A stretch of DNA of 64,000 bases from Kitagawia praeruptora (GCA_037693485.1 CM075344.1:21970501-22034500); one strand, 5' to 3'. Shown: positions 32,501-44,181, numbered from the stretch's first letter. Numbers and translations: made by a program. The notes: generated by a model not told the origin, from the sequence alone.

Positions 32501-33109
32501 TGAATACAACCCCCATTTCCTACCAACCCTCATTTCAGACCGGAGCAATTCTCACCAACGCAGTTGGTAGGAATTGACCCCATTTCCTACCAATTTATGG
32601 CCATTTCCTACCAATTGGGCGGTAGGAAATGGCCGTTTTTGTTGTAGTGTAATTTGGTCGATCCGATACTTTCATCTGCTTAAAATCGTTCCTGCAATTG
32701 CAAGATCGTGTTACGGTTTAGCTGGAAAGCCTTGGCAAGAACATCAGCATCTATATCAGGATCGGCTCCGAATACAGCATTTGCCAGAATGATTTTGCCG
32801 GGGTCTTGGCTGTTATGGGCAGAAAGTGCTACGGCATTACCTTTTCCAATATTTTGTTGGTAGTGGACAAGACCTTGGGGGAATACAAACACATCGCCCT
32901 CGTTAAGGACTTTGGTGATCTGTCGATTATCAGGAATGGAAGTGACAAATCCCACCCGCAACTGACCTTTAATGACTGTCAAAATTTCACTAGCACGAGG
33001 GTTTGTGTGTGGGGGATTGATTCCCCTTCGTGCAAAGTCTAAACGAACATAAGAAATGCCAAGTGTGTTCAGTCCACGAATCTAAAACCTTTATTAATAA
33101 GCGAAATAC

Positions 33110-33742
33110 CTTTTAACGATACCACTTTTGGTTTCACCCCTATTTTGGTTTCACCTCTATAATCCTATTTTTATTATAATAATTTTATGATGTTTTTTAA
33201 TAAAATAGAAATTTTATTATAATTAAAATTCTTTTATTACAATTTTAAATAAAAAAAATAGTTTCATCCCTAGAATCATATTCCCTTATAATTCTATGTT
33301 ATTTTTTTTAAAAAAACAATAAAATTGAAATCCTATTATAATTATAATACAATTTTTATCATATAATTTAGAATCAAAAAATAATGCGATCAATTCTCCA
33401 AAAGATTTTTCAAGGAACACCCTTTTAACGGTACCAATTTTGGTTCGCACCGTATTTTGGTTTCACCCCTCTAATCCTATTTTCACTATAATTCTATGTT
33501 GTTTTTTAATAAAATAGAAATCCTATTGTAATTATAATTATTTTATTACAACTTTAAATAAAAAAAATAGTTTCATCCCTAGAATCATAGTCCCTTACAA
33601 TTCTATGTTATTTTTTTTAAAAAAATAATAAATTTGAAATTCTATTATAATTAGAATACAATTTTTTTATCGTAATTTAGAATAAAAAAATAATACGACC
33701 AATTCTCCAAAAGATTTTTCAAGGAGAACAACTAGAACATGC
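33110..33742. repeat. Tandem ~312-bp repeat flanking the LINE fragment
   Basis: Units begin 'ccttttaacgataccac' (about 33111) and 'ccttttaacggtaccaa' (about 33423). A third, partial copy continues after the LINE at 35005-35165. The LINE therefore landed inside this array. Confidence 0.65.
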
Positions 33743-35005
33743 TTTTTTTTTTTTTTGCTAAGTTTATAGTATATTAAAAAACACAAAAACAGGGATTAAC
33801 CCTAGCTCCAAGCCAAGCTTAGAGAGAACAAGAAAACAAGAATCAAACTACAAACTAGAATGGGAATAAATAGGGCAGAACAACCCCCAGTCCCACCATC
33901 CAAAACATCAAATATCTATCCACCTAAATGAATCTAGGTTGTCATTTTGACGATACCAAGTTGTGTTTCTAAGTTTAATCTTGAGATCCACCATAATGCC
34001 TTTCAGCAGATTGCTCGGGCCACACAAACCTTTTTCATGATGTCTTGCATTCCTCTCCCTCCATATGTGGTATGAAAAGATTTGAGCTGTGAGAAGGGCC
34101 ACGTCCCGAAGGTTTTGATCTGGAATGCCACCCAGAGAGGTTAGAACCTCCACCCAGGACACACCAGCAAAACCAACCTTCATAATCCCAGTTAATTTCG
34201 AAAAAATGAAGCTACTAAAGGGACAAGATACAAACAAATGAGAGTGTGTCTCAATACCTCCTACACAGAAATGGCAAAACGGAGAAACCTCCAACCCGAA
34301 AGAGGCGAGTCTATGAAGGGTTGGTAATCTTCCATGACAAAGAACCCACTCAAGGTGAGCGTACCGTAAAATTCTGAATCTATGCCAGACAAAAGTGAAC
34401 CAGGTAACCTGCGTAGAGATAGTACGAGTAGAGCTCCAGACATGCCAAGTTTTTATCTTACCCAGCTTGACATCATCCCAGAAAATTTGATCTGTCAAGT
34501 TAAGGTTGAAAATTGGGAAGTTAAAGTTCTGAAGCCAGCTGATCAGACCTTGATCTACATGATGAATTCTGGTTGAGGGCCTAGGCAACACCCATCGACC
34601 AGTTTGGAGGAGGTTGTTGACAGTTGCATTGGATGGTTGGTTAGACTGAGCAATAATTTGGTCCGTCTTGCTCGAGGCTAAACAAGTCAAGTTCCACCAC
34701 GGATCGAACCAAAGAGAAGTTCTGAGACCATTTCCAATTTTGTAGGTGATGTGTTGTCGAGCCAAAGACCGGAGCTTGAGGACATTTCTAAAAATCCACG
34801 AACAATCGTTTGGCATTGACATGGTCCAAAAATTCTGTCTCTTTAACATCGTAGTATTTACCCAGAGGGGCCATAAAGCCTTGCTTTTGTTGACAATTTT
34901 GCATAAATGACAAAGAATTTGTGCTTTGTTCCAATCTGTGGAAAGTTTGAGACCTAAGCCACCTTCTTCCAAAGGAGTACACACTTTAGCCCAGCTGATT
35001 CCCTG
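33743..35005 (-). mobile_element. 5'-truncated LINE (plant L1 type)
   Basis: A poly-T tract at 33743-33756 is the minus-strand poly-A tail. An open 358-codon frame (34984-33908) encodes the C-terminal part of the LINE pol: 'LEEGGLGLKLSTDWNKAQIL', 'LWFDPWWN', and a zinc-binding zf-RVT motif 'CHFCVGGIETHSH'. It is the same family as the LINE at 55.8-61.6 kb. Endonuclease and reverse transcriptase are missing through 5' truncation. The frame has no stop, so the insertion may be fairly recent. Confidence 0.8.
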
Positions 35006-35411
35006 CGATTATATGTTATTTTTTTTTCAAAATATAATAAAATTGAAATCTTATTAATATTATAATTCTTACATTGTATTATCAATTTTTTTTATTATAA
35101 CTTATAATAAAAAAAAGATTACGATCAATTTTTCTAAACATTTTTCAATAAAAATATAACTGAAACGTGTTTTCATGCACTTCTATTAAACAATCTAAGT
35201 TTATAGTTTGTTAATCGCATAAATTTTTTATGTAATAACATATTTCTTTTTATAATACCTGGGCTATTTGGATCAGCAAAACAAATCCTGAAGAGGATTA
35301 ACATCAATGGCCAGAGCAACAAAGCAAGTCATGGTACATAATAATCCTGTGAATAGAATTTTAAGGCCCAATGAATAAGCCATTTTCGATTTCGGTCGAT
35401 ATTAATTATTA

Positions 35412-37199
35412 TCTATACTCTTTATTAAAAGCAGAAACCCCCTTTAAATGGTATGTTATGTATACCGCGGTCGCACGGTATGCCACTAAATATTAATTAT
35501 ATTATTAATTATAATTATAATATTATATAATAATGTAATTTAATAATGAAATTATATACTATGAGTTTATTAACTAAAAATTGAAATAAAAGTCAAGAAT
35601 ACTTTATTACATAAAACTTAGAACTCCTTTAGTTAATATTTAAAAAGTATTTATAATAGATTAATAATTAATAAAATTAATAATATAACTTACTTCAAAA
35701 AAAAAATAATAATAATATAACTACTCTTATATTACCAGAATGAAGTTATGTAAATTTAATTAATTAAAATAATAATATTAAATGTTAATTTAATTTAATA
35801 GTGAAGTTATATAATAGGAATCTATTAACTAGCAATTGAAATAAAAGTCTATTACATAATACATACAACTTGGTGCTTCAAAATTTTATTTATTCAAAAA
35901 ATTAAAATCTATTATATATATAATACCACATGTCACATTTTATTACTTGCAAAGTTATTATTTTAGCCCTGCATTTTAATCCATGTAATTTTATTCCAAA
36001 AAGTTGTTGTTGTGGAGAATCGAACCTAAGTCTTTCCATTCATATGCACATCACCTTACCACTAGGCTAACCAATCACTTGTGTCATAAATATGCTATGT
36101 ACGTAAGTCGCGTGATGAATGAAGAATATTTGGTATTTTAATTTCTAAGATATTTTATATGTTATAGTTCATGATATGTAGTGAGCTTAGATACTCCGTA
36201 TATACCATAACATGTCACATTTTATTCCTGGCAAAGTTATATCATTTAATAAACTTATATTCAATATGATTATTTAATATATACTTTAATATTACGTAAT
36301 TAATTACAACAAACTAATAATAGCCATTAACTTTTAATAATTTATATTGGTACATATATTTAGATTAAAATTCTTGGGTAAATTATTATATAATTACGCC
36401 AATATATGAATAATAATTTTATAGAATTACTTATAAAACTCGAGAATCGGAACTAAATGATTGTGTTCGCGATTAGGAATTAAGCTTGGGAATAACAAGA
36501 ATAATAAACATATATATTTTAGTAATAATAGTATTTAGTGTATTAGTCTAATTTGTAATAAAATATACTATTTAAAAGTTCATAGCGAGTAATCAGATTT
36601 AAATTCTCAGTTCTGAATAAAGTGAATTTAAATTCACAACTGAAAACATTGAATTAAATGACTATTTTAATAGATATTATAAATCTTAGACAATTCATGT
36701 TGAAAATGAAGCTCTCGAGAAGAGAGTTGCTAAGCTATATTTAGGCAACACCGTTACAAATTGAAAGGTGTTCACGGCTACAAATTCGAACTACTAAAAT
36801 CCAAAATATCACAATATTCCACATTTTATTTAATATCATTTCACATTTATGCCTTACAATTTTCTATGATTTAACTCTAAAATCCCCCTAAAGCCAAATG
36901 CTATGAAAACGTTAGTTAATCTTCACATTGTCCAGCATCGAAACTGTGACATCCAGTTCTAAGTATAAAGAATTAAATTTATAGCTAAAATCATTGAACT
37001 ATATGACTACTTGAATAGATATTAGAATATTTTGGACACAACCTGTTAGAAAGCGAAAGCACTTGAAAAAAGAGTAAGTTAATCTATATTTAGGTAACAT
37101 TGCAACAAATTGAAGAATAGTCATGATCAAAAATAATAAAAATCAAAATTTCACAATAAAGCTAGAATATCCCGTGCCTTGCACGGGTAACGAAGCTAG
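35412..37199 (+). mobile_element. Non-autonomous Helitron (1788 bp) between GLP1 TATA box and start codon
   Basis: Starts TCTATACTCTTTATT after an A (35411). It ends with a hairpin CCCGTGCCTTGCACGGG, a short spacer and CTAG before a T (37200): TC..CTAG ends, an A|T insertion site and a 3' hairpin are Helitron hallmarks. Removing it rejoins 'gatattaattatta' to 'tatgtataaaagagc', which is the uninterrupted GLP3 leader near 54555-54585. The interior is AT-rich, with no RepHel gene. Confidence 0.85.
36003..36076 (-). repeat. tRNA-like module inside the Helitron
   Basis: On the minus strand, 'ttagcctagtggtaagg' (A-box-like) and 'aggttcgattctcc' (B-box-like) are about 35 bp apart. It looks like the end of a tRNA-derived SINE or a chance tRNA relic. 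Confidence 0.4.
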
Positions 37200-37285
37200 T
37201 ATGTATAAAAGAGCTAAATAAAGGAAAAGAAAACAAATGACGATCTCTGATATTTGAGTTATGGAAAAATGGATCTGGTTGAGGG

Positions 37286-37293
37286 TTTATATA
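37286..37293 (-). promoter_or_regulatory. TATA box of GLP1, stranded by the Helitron
   Basis: Minus-strand TATATAAA. Without the 1788-bp Helitron it would lie about 115 bp from the GLP1 start, the same spacing as in GLP2 and GLP3. Confidence 0.7.
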
Positions 37294-37689
37294 GAAAACT
37301 TTTAGGAGGTGATGATGCATGACAAATTGGATAAAATAGAGAGGCAAATACTATTGTCTTGATCATTACGTTAAAAGTCTTTGAACAACATAAAAAGAAA
37401 CGTCTAATTAACGCTTTGAACAAACGTCTTAAAGTTCCTGCATGGCAATCATCCTGCACATCGTACGATTGATAACATGAAAACACGAACGAATAAACGA
37501 TTAACTAAACAACAAATAGTAGTAATTATTTGAGCAGACAAGAAGAGGCGTCGACCATTTACAAATTTTAGACCATATTATAAATTCATTAATTGTTGTT
37601 AAATGATAAACTCATCTAAAACCTTAGTGTTACCCAACTGGATTTTAGTGTCTGAGTTTTTGATACTATGTTAAGTAATCAATTCATCT

Positions 37690-37990
37690 AAAATTTTAAG
37701 GTGTTAAAGAGAGGCTCAATCAGATCTTATATTATATTCTAATAAAACCTTAAGATTTTAGATGAGTTGGTTACTTAACATAACTCAGGCACACTTAACA
37801 TGGTATCAGAGTTTAGACACGCAAAGGTCCCACTCTGCGACCCCAATATTCTCAACATTTAATATGGACACGAAGACAAGTTATGCTCCAAAGATGGGCG
37901 CCTGTGATCCAGTCTCGACCCAAAAATAACCTTTCGAATGAGGGGATTGTTAGAATATAATAATATAAGATTCATATAAGGTTTTTAGAT
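37690..37990 (+). mobile_element. TRIM-like LTR remnant
   Basis: A primer-binding site TGGTATCAGAG (37801-37811) follows '..cacttaaca'. A purine-rich 'aatgagggga' precedes TGTTAGAATATAATAATA (37949), a typical 3' LTR start of miniature retrotransposons. The internal region would be only about 150 bp. LTR borders are unclear because the region also holds inverted copies of 'ttacttaaca'-type sequence. Confidence 0.5.
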
Positions 37991-39190
37991 GTTGTTATCG
38001 AGTGTTCAACATCAATATCTTGTTATCAATTAGGATGATGGTATATATTATCAGAAAAATGTTAGATATTGTAAAAAGTTGTCTTAATTTTTTTTTTAAA
38101 AATCATGCACAATTGTTTAATTGATATATGTTTTAATTTAATAAAAATATGAAAATTCGTGCATATATTTATGTGTTCGATCACCACAAATTTAAAATCT
38201 ACGTGTGTCTCCGATATCATTTCAAAAATTATTGAAAATATTTTTGGATTTTCTTCTTTTACTCTCTTATTATTGCTAAGGGGTTGTTTATTTTTGGAAC
38301 GAATAACACTCAGTCCTCATGTTTGTTTCAAATTTTTTTTTTATTATCAAAATATTCAAAATGAAGGGTTTTTTTCATAACCTAGAGGGGTGGGTATGAA
38401 AAAGAGGGTACGAGCTATACTAATCACATTACATATTGCTTATTTTTTATGTATGTAGCCTTGCTGTTTCTGTATAACCTAGAGGGAAGGTTAGACATTC
38501 AAATCCATACTAGTCACATTAGATTTTGCTTATTTTTTATATATGTAGTGTAGTGCATTTAATTGAACTTATTCACAATAGTAGTGTCTGTTTGTTGAAA
38601 CTTCCTAGTGGAGTTTACAATTTGAAAAGCTGCAGCAAAAATTCCCTCATCTGTCGATGCACTTTGTGATCGTCATTGTGAAGAACTGGATGTTGATCAT
38701 AGGTTAGTCGCATAGAGTTTCCAATGCATATAACAATATGGTTATACCTCTGCAACAACATTGGAACACAATTTTTTAGGTTTCTTTCTTGTCTTTTTTA
38801 TTTCCTTTTGTACTAGTTCTATACAGTCTCTACTGCAATAATCACCTACTTGTTTTATCTTGCGGTCATTGCCTGTTGATACCCCTCTTTTTGCTGGTCA
38901 TGCTTCTCTCGATGAAGTTATTGTAGTTGTTCACCCTGTCTCTTTTAATTTTGCGTTGGATTCTGAAAAAATCTGGATCAGAAGCACAGTGCACTGGCAA
39001 ACTTTGACATGGTTCTAGAAATCAAATTAAATGCCGAAGATAAGAATTTACAGGAAAATAACCATAAAGGGTTTCGTGGCTTTTATATAATTTGTAGTGA
39101 GACTGTTTAAAATAATAAGTACAAGCTTACTCACTGCTAAGATCTTTATTTAAGCTTTAATGTCAACAAGCATGATTTGATACAAGTAAC
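37991..39190. other. GLP2 downstream flank and unassigned sequence
   Basis: 38090-38280 resembles 51015-51175 near GLP3, showing that flanks were duplicated along with the genes. Two imperfect ~110-bp repeats ('taacctagaggg', 'cacatta') lie at 38375-38560. 38.6-39.1 kb looks partly exonic but no family is recognised. Confidence 0.4.
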
Positions 39191-39307
39191 CAATGGTGAT
39201 ATGCCAGCTTATAAACATACATATTTTAACTTAATTGCCAGCCATATAGCAAATAATAAATTATATATAGAGGTAATTAATTTGGTCGATCCGATACTTT
39301 CATCTGC

Positions 39308-40083
39308 TTAAAATCGTTCCTGCAATTGCAAGACCGTGTTTCGGTTTAGCTGGAAAGCCTTGGTAAGAACATCAGCATCTATATCAGGTTTAGCCCCGAA
39401 TACAGCATTTGCAATAATGATTTGCCTGGAGTTTTGGCTGTTAAAGGCAGCAAGTGCTACGGCATTACCTTTTCCAATATTTTGTTGGTAGTGGATAAGA
39501 CCTTGGGGGAACACAAACACATCGCCCTCGTTAAGGACTTTGGTGAAATGTCGATTATCAGGATCGGAAGTGACAAATCCCACCCGCAATTTACCTTTAA
39601 TGACTGTCAAAATTTCACTAGCGCGAGGGTTTGTGTGGGGGGGGGGGGATTGACTCCCCTTCGTGCAAAGTCTAAACGAACAATAGAAATGCTAAGTGTG
39701 TTCAGTCCAGGCATCTCATTAGTAGTTACTCCAGTTGCATTGTAACCAAGTTGATTCGACGTGTCACTTGGTTTGTTCAATCCACTGAAGAAGAAATCGT
39801 CTTCAGTCACGTTATTCGGGTTCTTACAAACAAGTCCATTAACCAGCACTGAAAGAAGAAGAAATTTCATCAACCATACTTGGACAAGGATTCTAAAGAA
39901 TAAAACAAAATGTGGTACTTAAATTGATGTTAAACATGCATTTAGAGGTACAATACCTGGGCTATTCAGATCAGCTACACAGAAATCCTGAAGAGGATTA
40001 ACATCAATAGCCAGAGCAACAAAACAAGTCACGGTACTTAATAATCCTATGAATAGAATTTTAAAGCCCAATGAGGTAGCCAT
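39308..40083 (-). pseudogene. Germin-like protein GLP2, frameshifted by a C run
   Basis: Exon 1 39957-40083 and exon 2 39308-39848 match GLP3 throughout. At 39637-39648 a run of 12 G (C in the gene) replaces the 5-7 C of the other copies, a net gain of five bases. This shifts the frame inside the metal-binding motif. Upstream, 'KNPNNVTEDDFFFSGL' and 'GLNTLSISIVRLDFA' are in frame; downstream, 'DVFVFPQGLIHYQQN' and 'VLQLQERF' follow in another. Read in register, the motif is HTN rather than HxH, so a manganese ligand is lost even if the run is a sequencing error. Promoter, splice sites and stop are otherwise normal. Confidence 0.85.
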
Positions 40084-40195
40084 TTTCTAACTTTCGATAT
40101 TATTATATTTATAAATTAAGGAGATTAATAAAAGATAAGAAAATAGATTATGATCTCTGAGAATTGAGTTATGAGAAAATGGATCTTGTTTAGGC

Positions 40196-40203
40196 TTTAT
40201 ATA
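40196..40203 (-). promoter_or_regulatory. TATA box of GLP2
   Basis: Minus-strand TATATAAA about 113 bp before the start codon at 40083. Confidence 0.7.
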
Positions 40204-40556
40204 GAAAGCTGTTTTTGAATAATTAGACTTATACGTTTTACAAATGAGTATGATAACAAATATTTTCGGGATGAACGAGTTAGATAAAATGGTGGAAAAT
40301 ATACAAATATCCTGATGTAGACCTTAACTTAAGAGTCTTTGAACAACGTAAAATAGAAACGTCTAAATTCTAATTAGTTATTTGCCCAAACGTCTTAAAA
40401 GTTCCTGCATGGCAATCGTCACATTGTACTACGATTGATAACATGAAAACACGAAGGATTAACGATATTAACCTGTTCACAATTGATAATTAGACCGAAC
40501 TATGGAAGCAGTTTTGGCATTAATAAAATCCTGACGTTTTAACTAAACAAGAAATA

Positions 40557-40815
40557 CTCCCTCCGTCTCTAAATACTTTTCCCATTTGAGTTGGACACGT
40601 TTGCCAATGCATATTTTTCATCGTTAATATCTTCAATTTCGTATTAGTATTAAATATAAAAACTTCATTGTATTAAAGTACTCATAAATACGAATCCAAC
40701 AAGATCACTCATGACTATATTTGGATTTATAGATTAGACGTAAATTAGTAATTTGTCTCTTGTTATGAACAGGACCGACATTCTAAACGAGAAGATCATT
40801 TAGAGACGGAGGGAG
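40557..40815. mobile_element. Stowaway MITE
   Basis: CTCCCTCCGTCTC ... GAGACGGAGGGAG with TA duplications (40555-40556, 40816-40817). Close sequence relative of the MITE at 48968-49226. Confidence 0.85.
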
Positions 40816-40817
40816 TA

Positions 40818-41474
40818 GTAGCTAGCAATTATTTGAGGAGACAAGAAGAGGCGTCTTTCTTAGCTATGACAGCTTTCTAAGATTGCTCTTAGCTAGATAG
40901 CTCTTGTTTGTATATCCTCGTTGTCCCTTTTCTTTTCTTTATATAATTATCAAATTAGCAAAAAAAATGTTAGATATTTTAAAAAGTTGTCTTAAAAATT
41001 TTGGGATTTTAATTATTGATTTCATGTTAAAAACTGATTTATAAATTTTTTTTACTAATTAACTGATTTATAAATTTCACTAACAATTATATTTATAAAC
41101 ATGTCTCATTTTTAAAATTCCTTACACTTTTAAATTAATCATGGTTAATTTCAATAATTACATTTTTAAAAGACAAATATAACCCAAACATATCTAACCC
41201 GATGTATGTGATATTGTGAAACTAAGTGTCCTTGCAGCTCCACTCTAGGAGCACACAAATGTAATCATTCTCAGTTATTAAATTTCGGGAGAAAATGGAT
41301 GAGGTCGTTCTTCGGACTTCGTTTTGTAATTCATCTGCCCTTCATATGCTTTCTTTTGAGGTGAGGTTCATTTTATACATTTATCTGCAAAGAATGGTTA
41401 TTGTTAAGGGTCGTAGAGATGAAGTACGTCTTGCTTGACGTGACATCTTTGTACATATTATTTACATAAAAGAT
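40818..41474. other. Intergenic, no gene seen
   Basis: AT-rich. 40960-40990 repeats the 'gttagatatt..aaaaagttgtctta' phrase found at 38060. No coding sequence recognised. Confidence 0.3.
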
Positions 41475-41482
41475 ACTCCCTT

Positions 41483-41660
41483 TATTATTGACACATATAT
41501 TGTTCCCTAGTATAGTTTGTACTATTGAGGTGTTGCCTAATTTAAGGTTAGAGGTATATGGTAATTATGTAACCTCCAAGTCTTAGAACAAGTATATATT
41601 GTAAACGTTATTATAGAATATGGAAGATCAATGAAACCAATTTCTCTGTAAATTATATCA
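41483..41660 (+). repeat. 5' LTR of the copia element
   Basis: 178 bp, matching the 3' LTR with few differences. Confidence 0.85.
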
Positions 41661-42918
41661 TGGTATCAAAGCCAGATGTTAATTGATCCATTTTTTTTTT
41701 CTTTTCTATCAAACCTGTTCCTCCACAGTAACCCTAGTTTATTGTGCTCTTTCAGTCATCTTCAATAAGTTGGTTACCTATCTCTAATTGTTTTCAAATC
41801 AGATTTCCATGGCTGAAGGTAGCAAAAGCAAAGTACAACTTATTCATGATTCTTCTTCAATATATTATTTACATCCTTCTGCCAGTAACTCTCTTACTAA
41901 ATACTTGTTAAAAGGGGAGAATTATGATGTTTGGGAGAAAGCAGTCGTTAATGCTTTGGAAGGGCGCAATAAATATGGTTTTATCACAGGCGAATTTCCT
42001 AAACCAGCAGATGAGAAAAGCTCGGATTATGTTGCGTGGAAAGCTAATAATTCCACCATCTGTTCATGGATTTTTAATTCTGTTGTCGAGTCCATTCAGC
42101 CTAGTATTGCTTCCCATAAAATTGGTAAAGTTATGTGGACAGATCTTCACAATCGTTATTCTGTTTCTAATGGTCCTCGCATAAATCAACTTAAATCTGA
42201 ATATCACTCGCTTCGCCAAAAGGATCTGAATGTCATCTCATATTATAATAAATTTGTTGCTTTATGGGATGAGTTGTATGGTAAGGAGGATCTGACTTGT
42301 GGATGTACATGTGAAGCAACTAGTATATTGCGTGATCGAGTTGAGCGTGACAAGACGCATGATTTTGTGTTGGGCCTCGATGATGAACAGTATAATGCTT
42401 TACGTACTCAAATATTGAGTATAGAACCTTTTCCAACTCTAAATAAGGCTTTTTCTTTAGCAAGTCAAGAAGAACGTCACAGGAGTATTGTCCGGTCACG
42501 TGATGATAAAACTGAAATTGTTAGCTTCGCTGTTCAATCAACACAACCAGCAGCTACTACTCCGTCTTTCAATACTTCTACTTCAACATCGCCTACATGC
42601 ACACATTGTGGCAGATCTGGTCATGAATTTGAGCGTTGCTATCAACGCATTGGCTTCCCGCAAGGTTTTTGAGGCGGTCGTGGTGGCCGTGGCAGGACTG
42701 GTCGTGGTAGATGGGGTTCATCAGGTGGGCGAAATCAGCACATACCTACAACGGCAAATACTGTCCAGAGTTCCTTAGGTGCTGCTTCTAATAATGTCGC
42801 AACCTCTCCAGGATTCTCCAACGATCAAATGCAACGTCTGTTGAGTCTTCTTGAAAATTCTGCAGCGTCTGATAAATTATTTGGTAAGAAAATTAATAAT
42901 GAGTGTGCTTGGCTTCTT

Positions 42919-44181
42919 TGTAATATCCAGTAATTTTTAGAAGAATAATAATAAAGAATAAGAGAATAAAGAGGATTAAAATTAGATTAGAAATAGGATT
43001 TAAAATTGGATTAGAATAATGGGCTTAAACACATGGATCGGATTTGAATACAGATAACTAGTAGGTTTGGAATTAGGGTTGCGAGACGTTATAAGTACAT
43101 TATTCTTCTTCCTCATCTTTTATAACAAAATTCGTAGGACTTTACACACACAAATCAGCTATCTTGTAAAATTTGTAGAAACTTCATCGTAAGTCGGAAT
43201 TCATTGATTCTGGACTTTTCGGAAAGGTCTTTTCGTGCTCTACAACTTTCGTTCTTTGAGTTTTTCAAGAAAACATCGTTTAGATGGTCAAAAAGGCTAA
43301 ATACAGATCTGATCAGAATTGTAATCATGGAATCTTTCAAGATTTTAGAGGTTTTGCTTCTGAGGGGTTGCTACATGTGTTCTTATGTGATTATGTGAAT
43401 TCTTGATTTGCGTAATTGAGGTAAGTAACTATTCGTTGCTCCCTATATTAATTTGAAACATGTTTTATATTATTTGATTACATGTTAGATATTTGTTTTG
43501 GTTATCGAAAATATGATATTGATATGTGATTGATTAGATAAGAACATTGTTTTGATTCCCCAGTTTTAGTTGCATATCGAATCATAGAATCCGGTCACTG
43601 GATAATGTGGCATATAGAACTAGTTTACGCACGTTCCGGAACACTTAAATACGTAAACTGGCCCCCATCGAACATAGAACCGTGTCACTGGTTTAGTGTG
43701 ACCGTAATTTAGAACTGTGAGAATTAAAATAAGAATTTGATGTTAAGATTTGTTTGTTCGATTCAGAATTTAGATTATGTGAGTTATTGATAATCTGGTG
43801 TACATCGATTTGATATTTGTTATGGAATGTATTGTGTGAATTTTTGTCGTAATTGTTATCAAGTATGTTGTGTGAAACTGTGTGATAGATGTTATGTGCT
43901 ACATGTGAAAATCGTGTTTTTGAAAAATATAAAAATATTATTTTGAGCCGTTAGACGTTAGTTGCTTGCTGGGCTTCGTAGCTCATTCTTAATATTTTCA
44001 AGTTCCGTATAAGATCGAGTGGATAGCATTGGAGTTCAAAGATCTTAGGTTCGAAGTAGACCATCATCGTTAGCTGCGCTTTTGTAATAAATACCTTTGT
44101 AATTGACTTTTGGTTTAATAAATTTTAATTTGTTTTAGTTTTCGATTTAGAATTAATAATCCGAAAAGTCGGGCTGTTACA
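42919..44181 (+). repeat. 5' LTR of the interior-less element
   Basis: 1263 bp, TG..CA bounded. Confidence 0.88.

Larger units (their letters stand above)
23837..32649 (+). mobile_element. CACTA (En/Spm) element 2 carrying a TNPA-like gene
   Basis: Ends CACTACAACAAAAATGG and, inverted, CACTACAACAAAAACGG. Target duplication 'taa' (23834-23836, 32650-32652). The element is 8.8 kb. Subterminal regions are full of 'cctaccaatattggtagg' palindromes and half-sites. Contents left to right: a DUF4216 remnant of the TNPD-type transposase, a small promoter-led frame, a repeated block with tRNA-like modules, and an intact six-exon TNPA-like gene. The catalytic DDE part of the transposase is missing. It sits in the 3' UTR of GLP1: joining the flanks recreates the sequence found after GLP2. 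Confidence 0.88.
32680..35383 (-). pseudogene. Germin-like protein GLP1, disrupted copy
   Basis: Exon 1 (35259-35383) starts with a signal peptide like GLP3 but has lost two bases near 'NPLQD', shifting the frame. The second exon survives only from about 33085 to 32680: 'GLNTLGISYVRLDFA', 'RRGINPPHTNPRASE', 'DVFVFPQGLVHYQQN', 'ILQLQERF'. Its first ~140 bp are gone, replaced by repeats and a LINE. The metal motif reads HTN instead of HxH, losing one manganese ligand. CACTA 2 sits in the 3' UTR and a Helitron separates the promoter from the start codon. Intact relatives are secreted cupins (some are superoxide dismutases or oxalate oxidases). No function is expected. Confidence 0.85.

Noticed and set aside
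38600..39060. Possible host exon ('ctgcagcaaaaattccctc' region)
   Set aside because: Some coding feel and a GT donor-like site, but no recognisable motif and no second exon.
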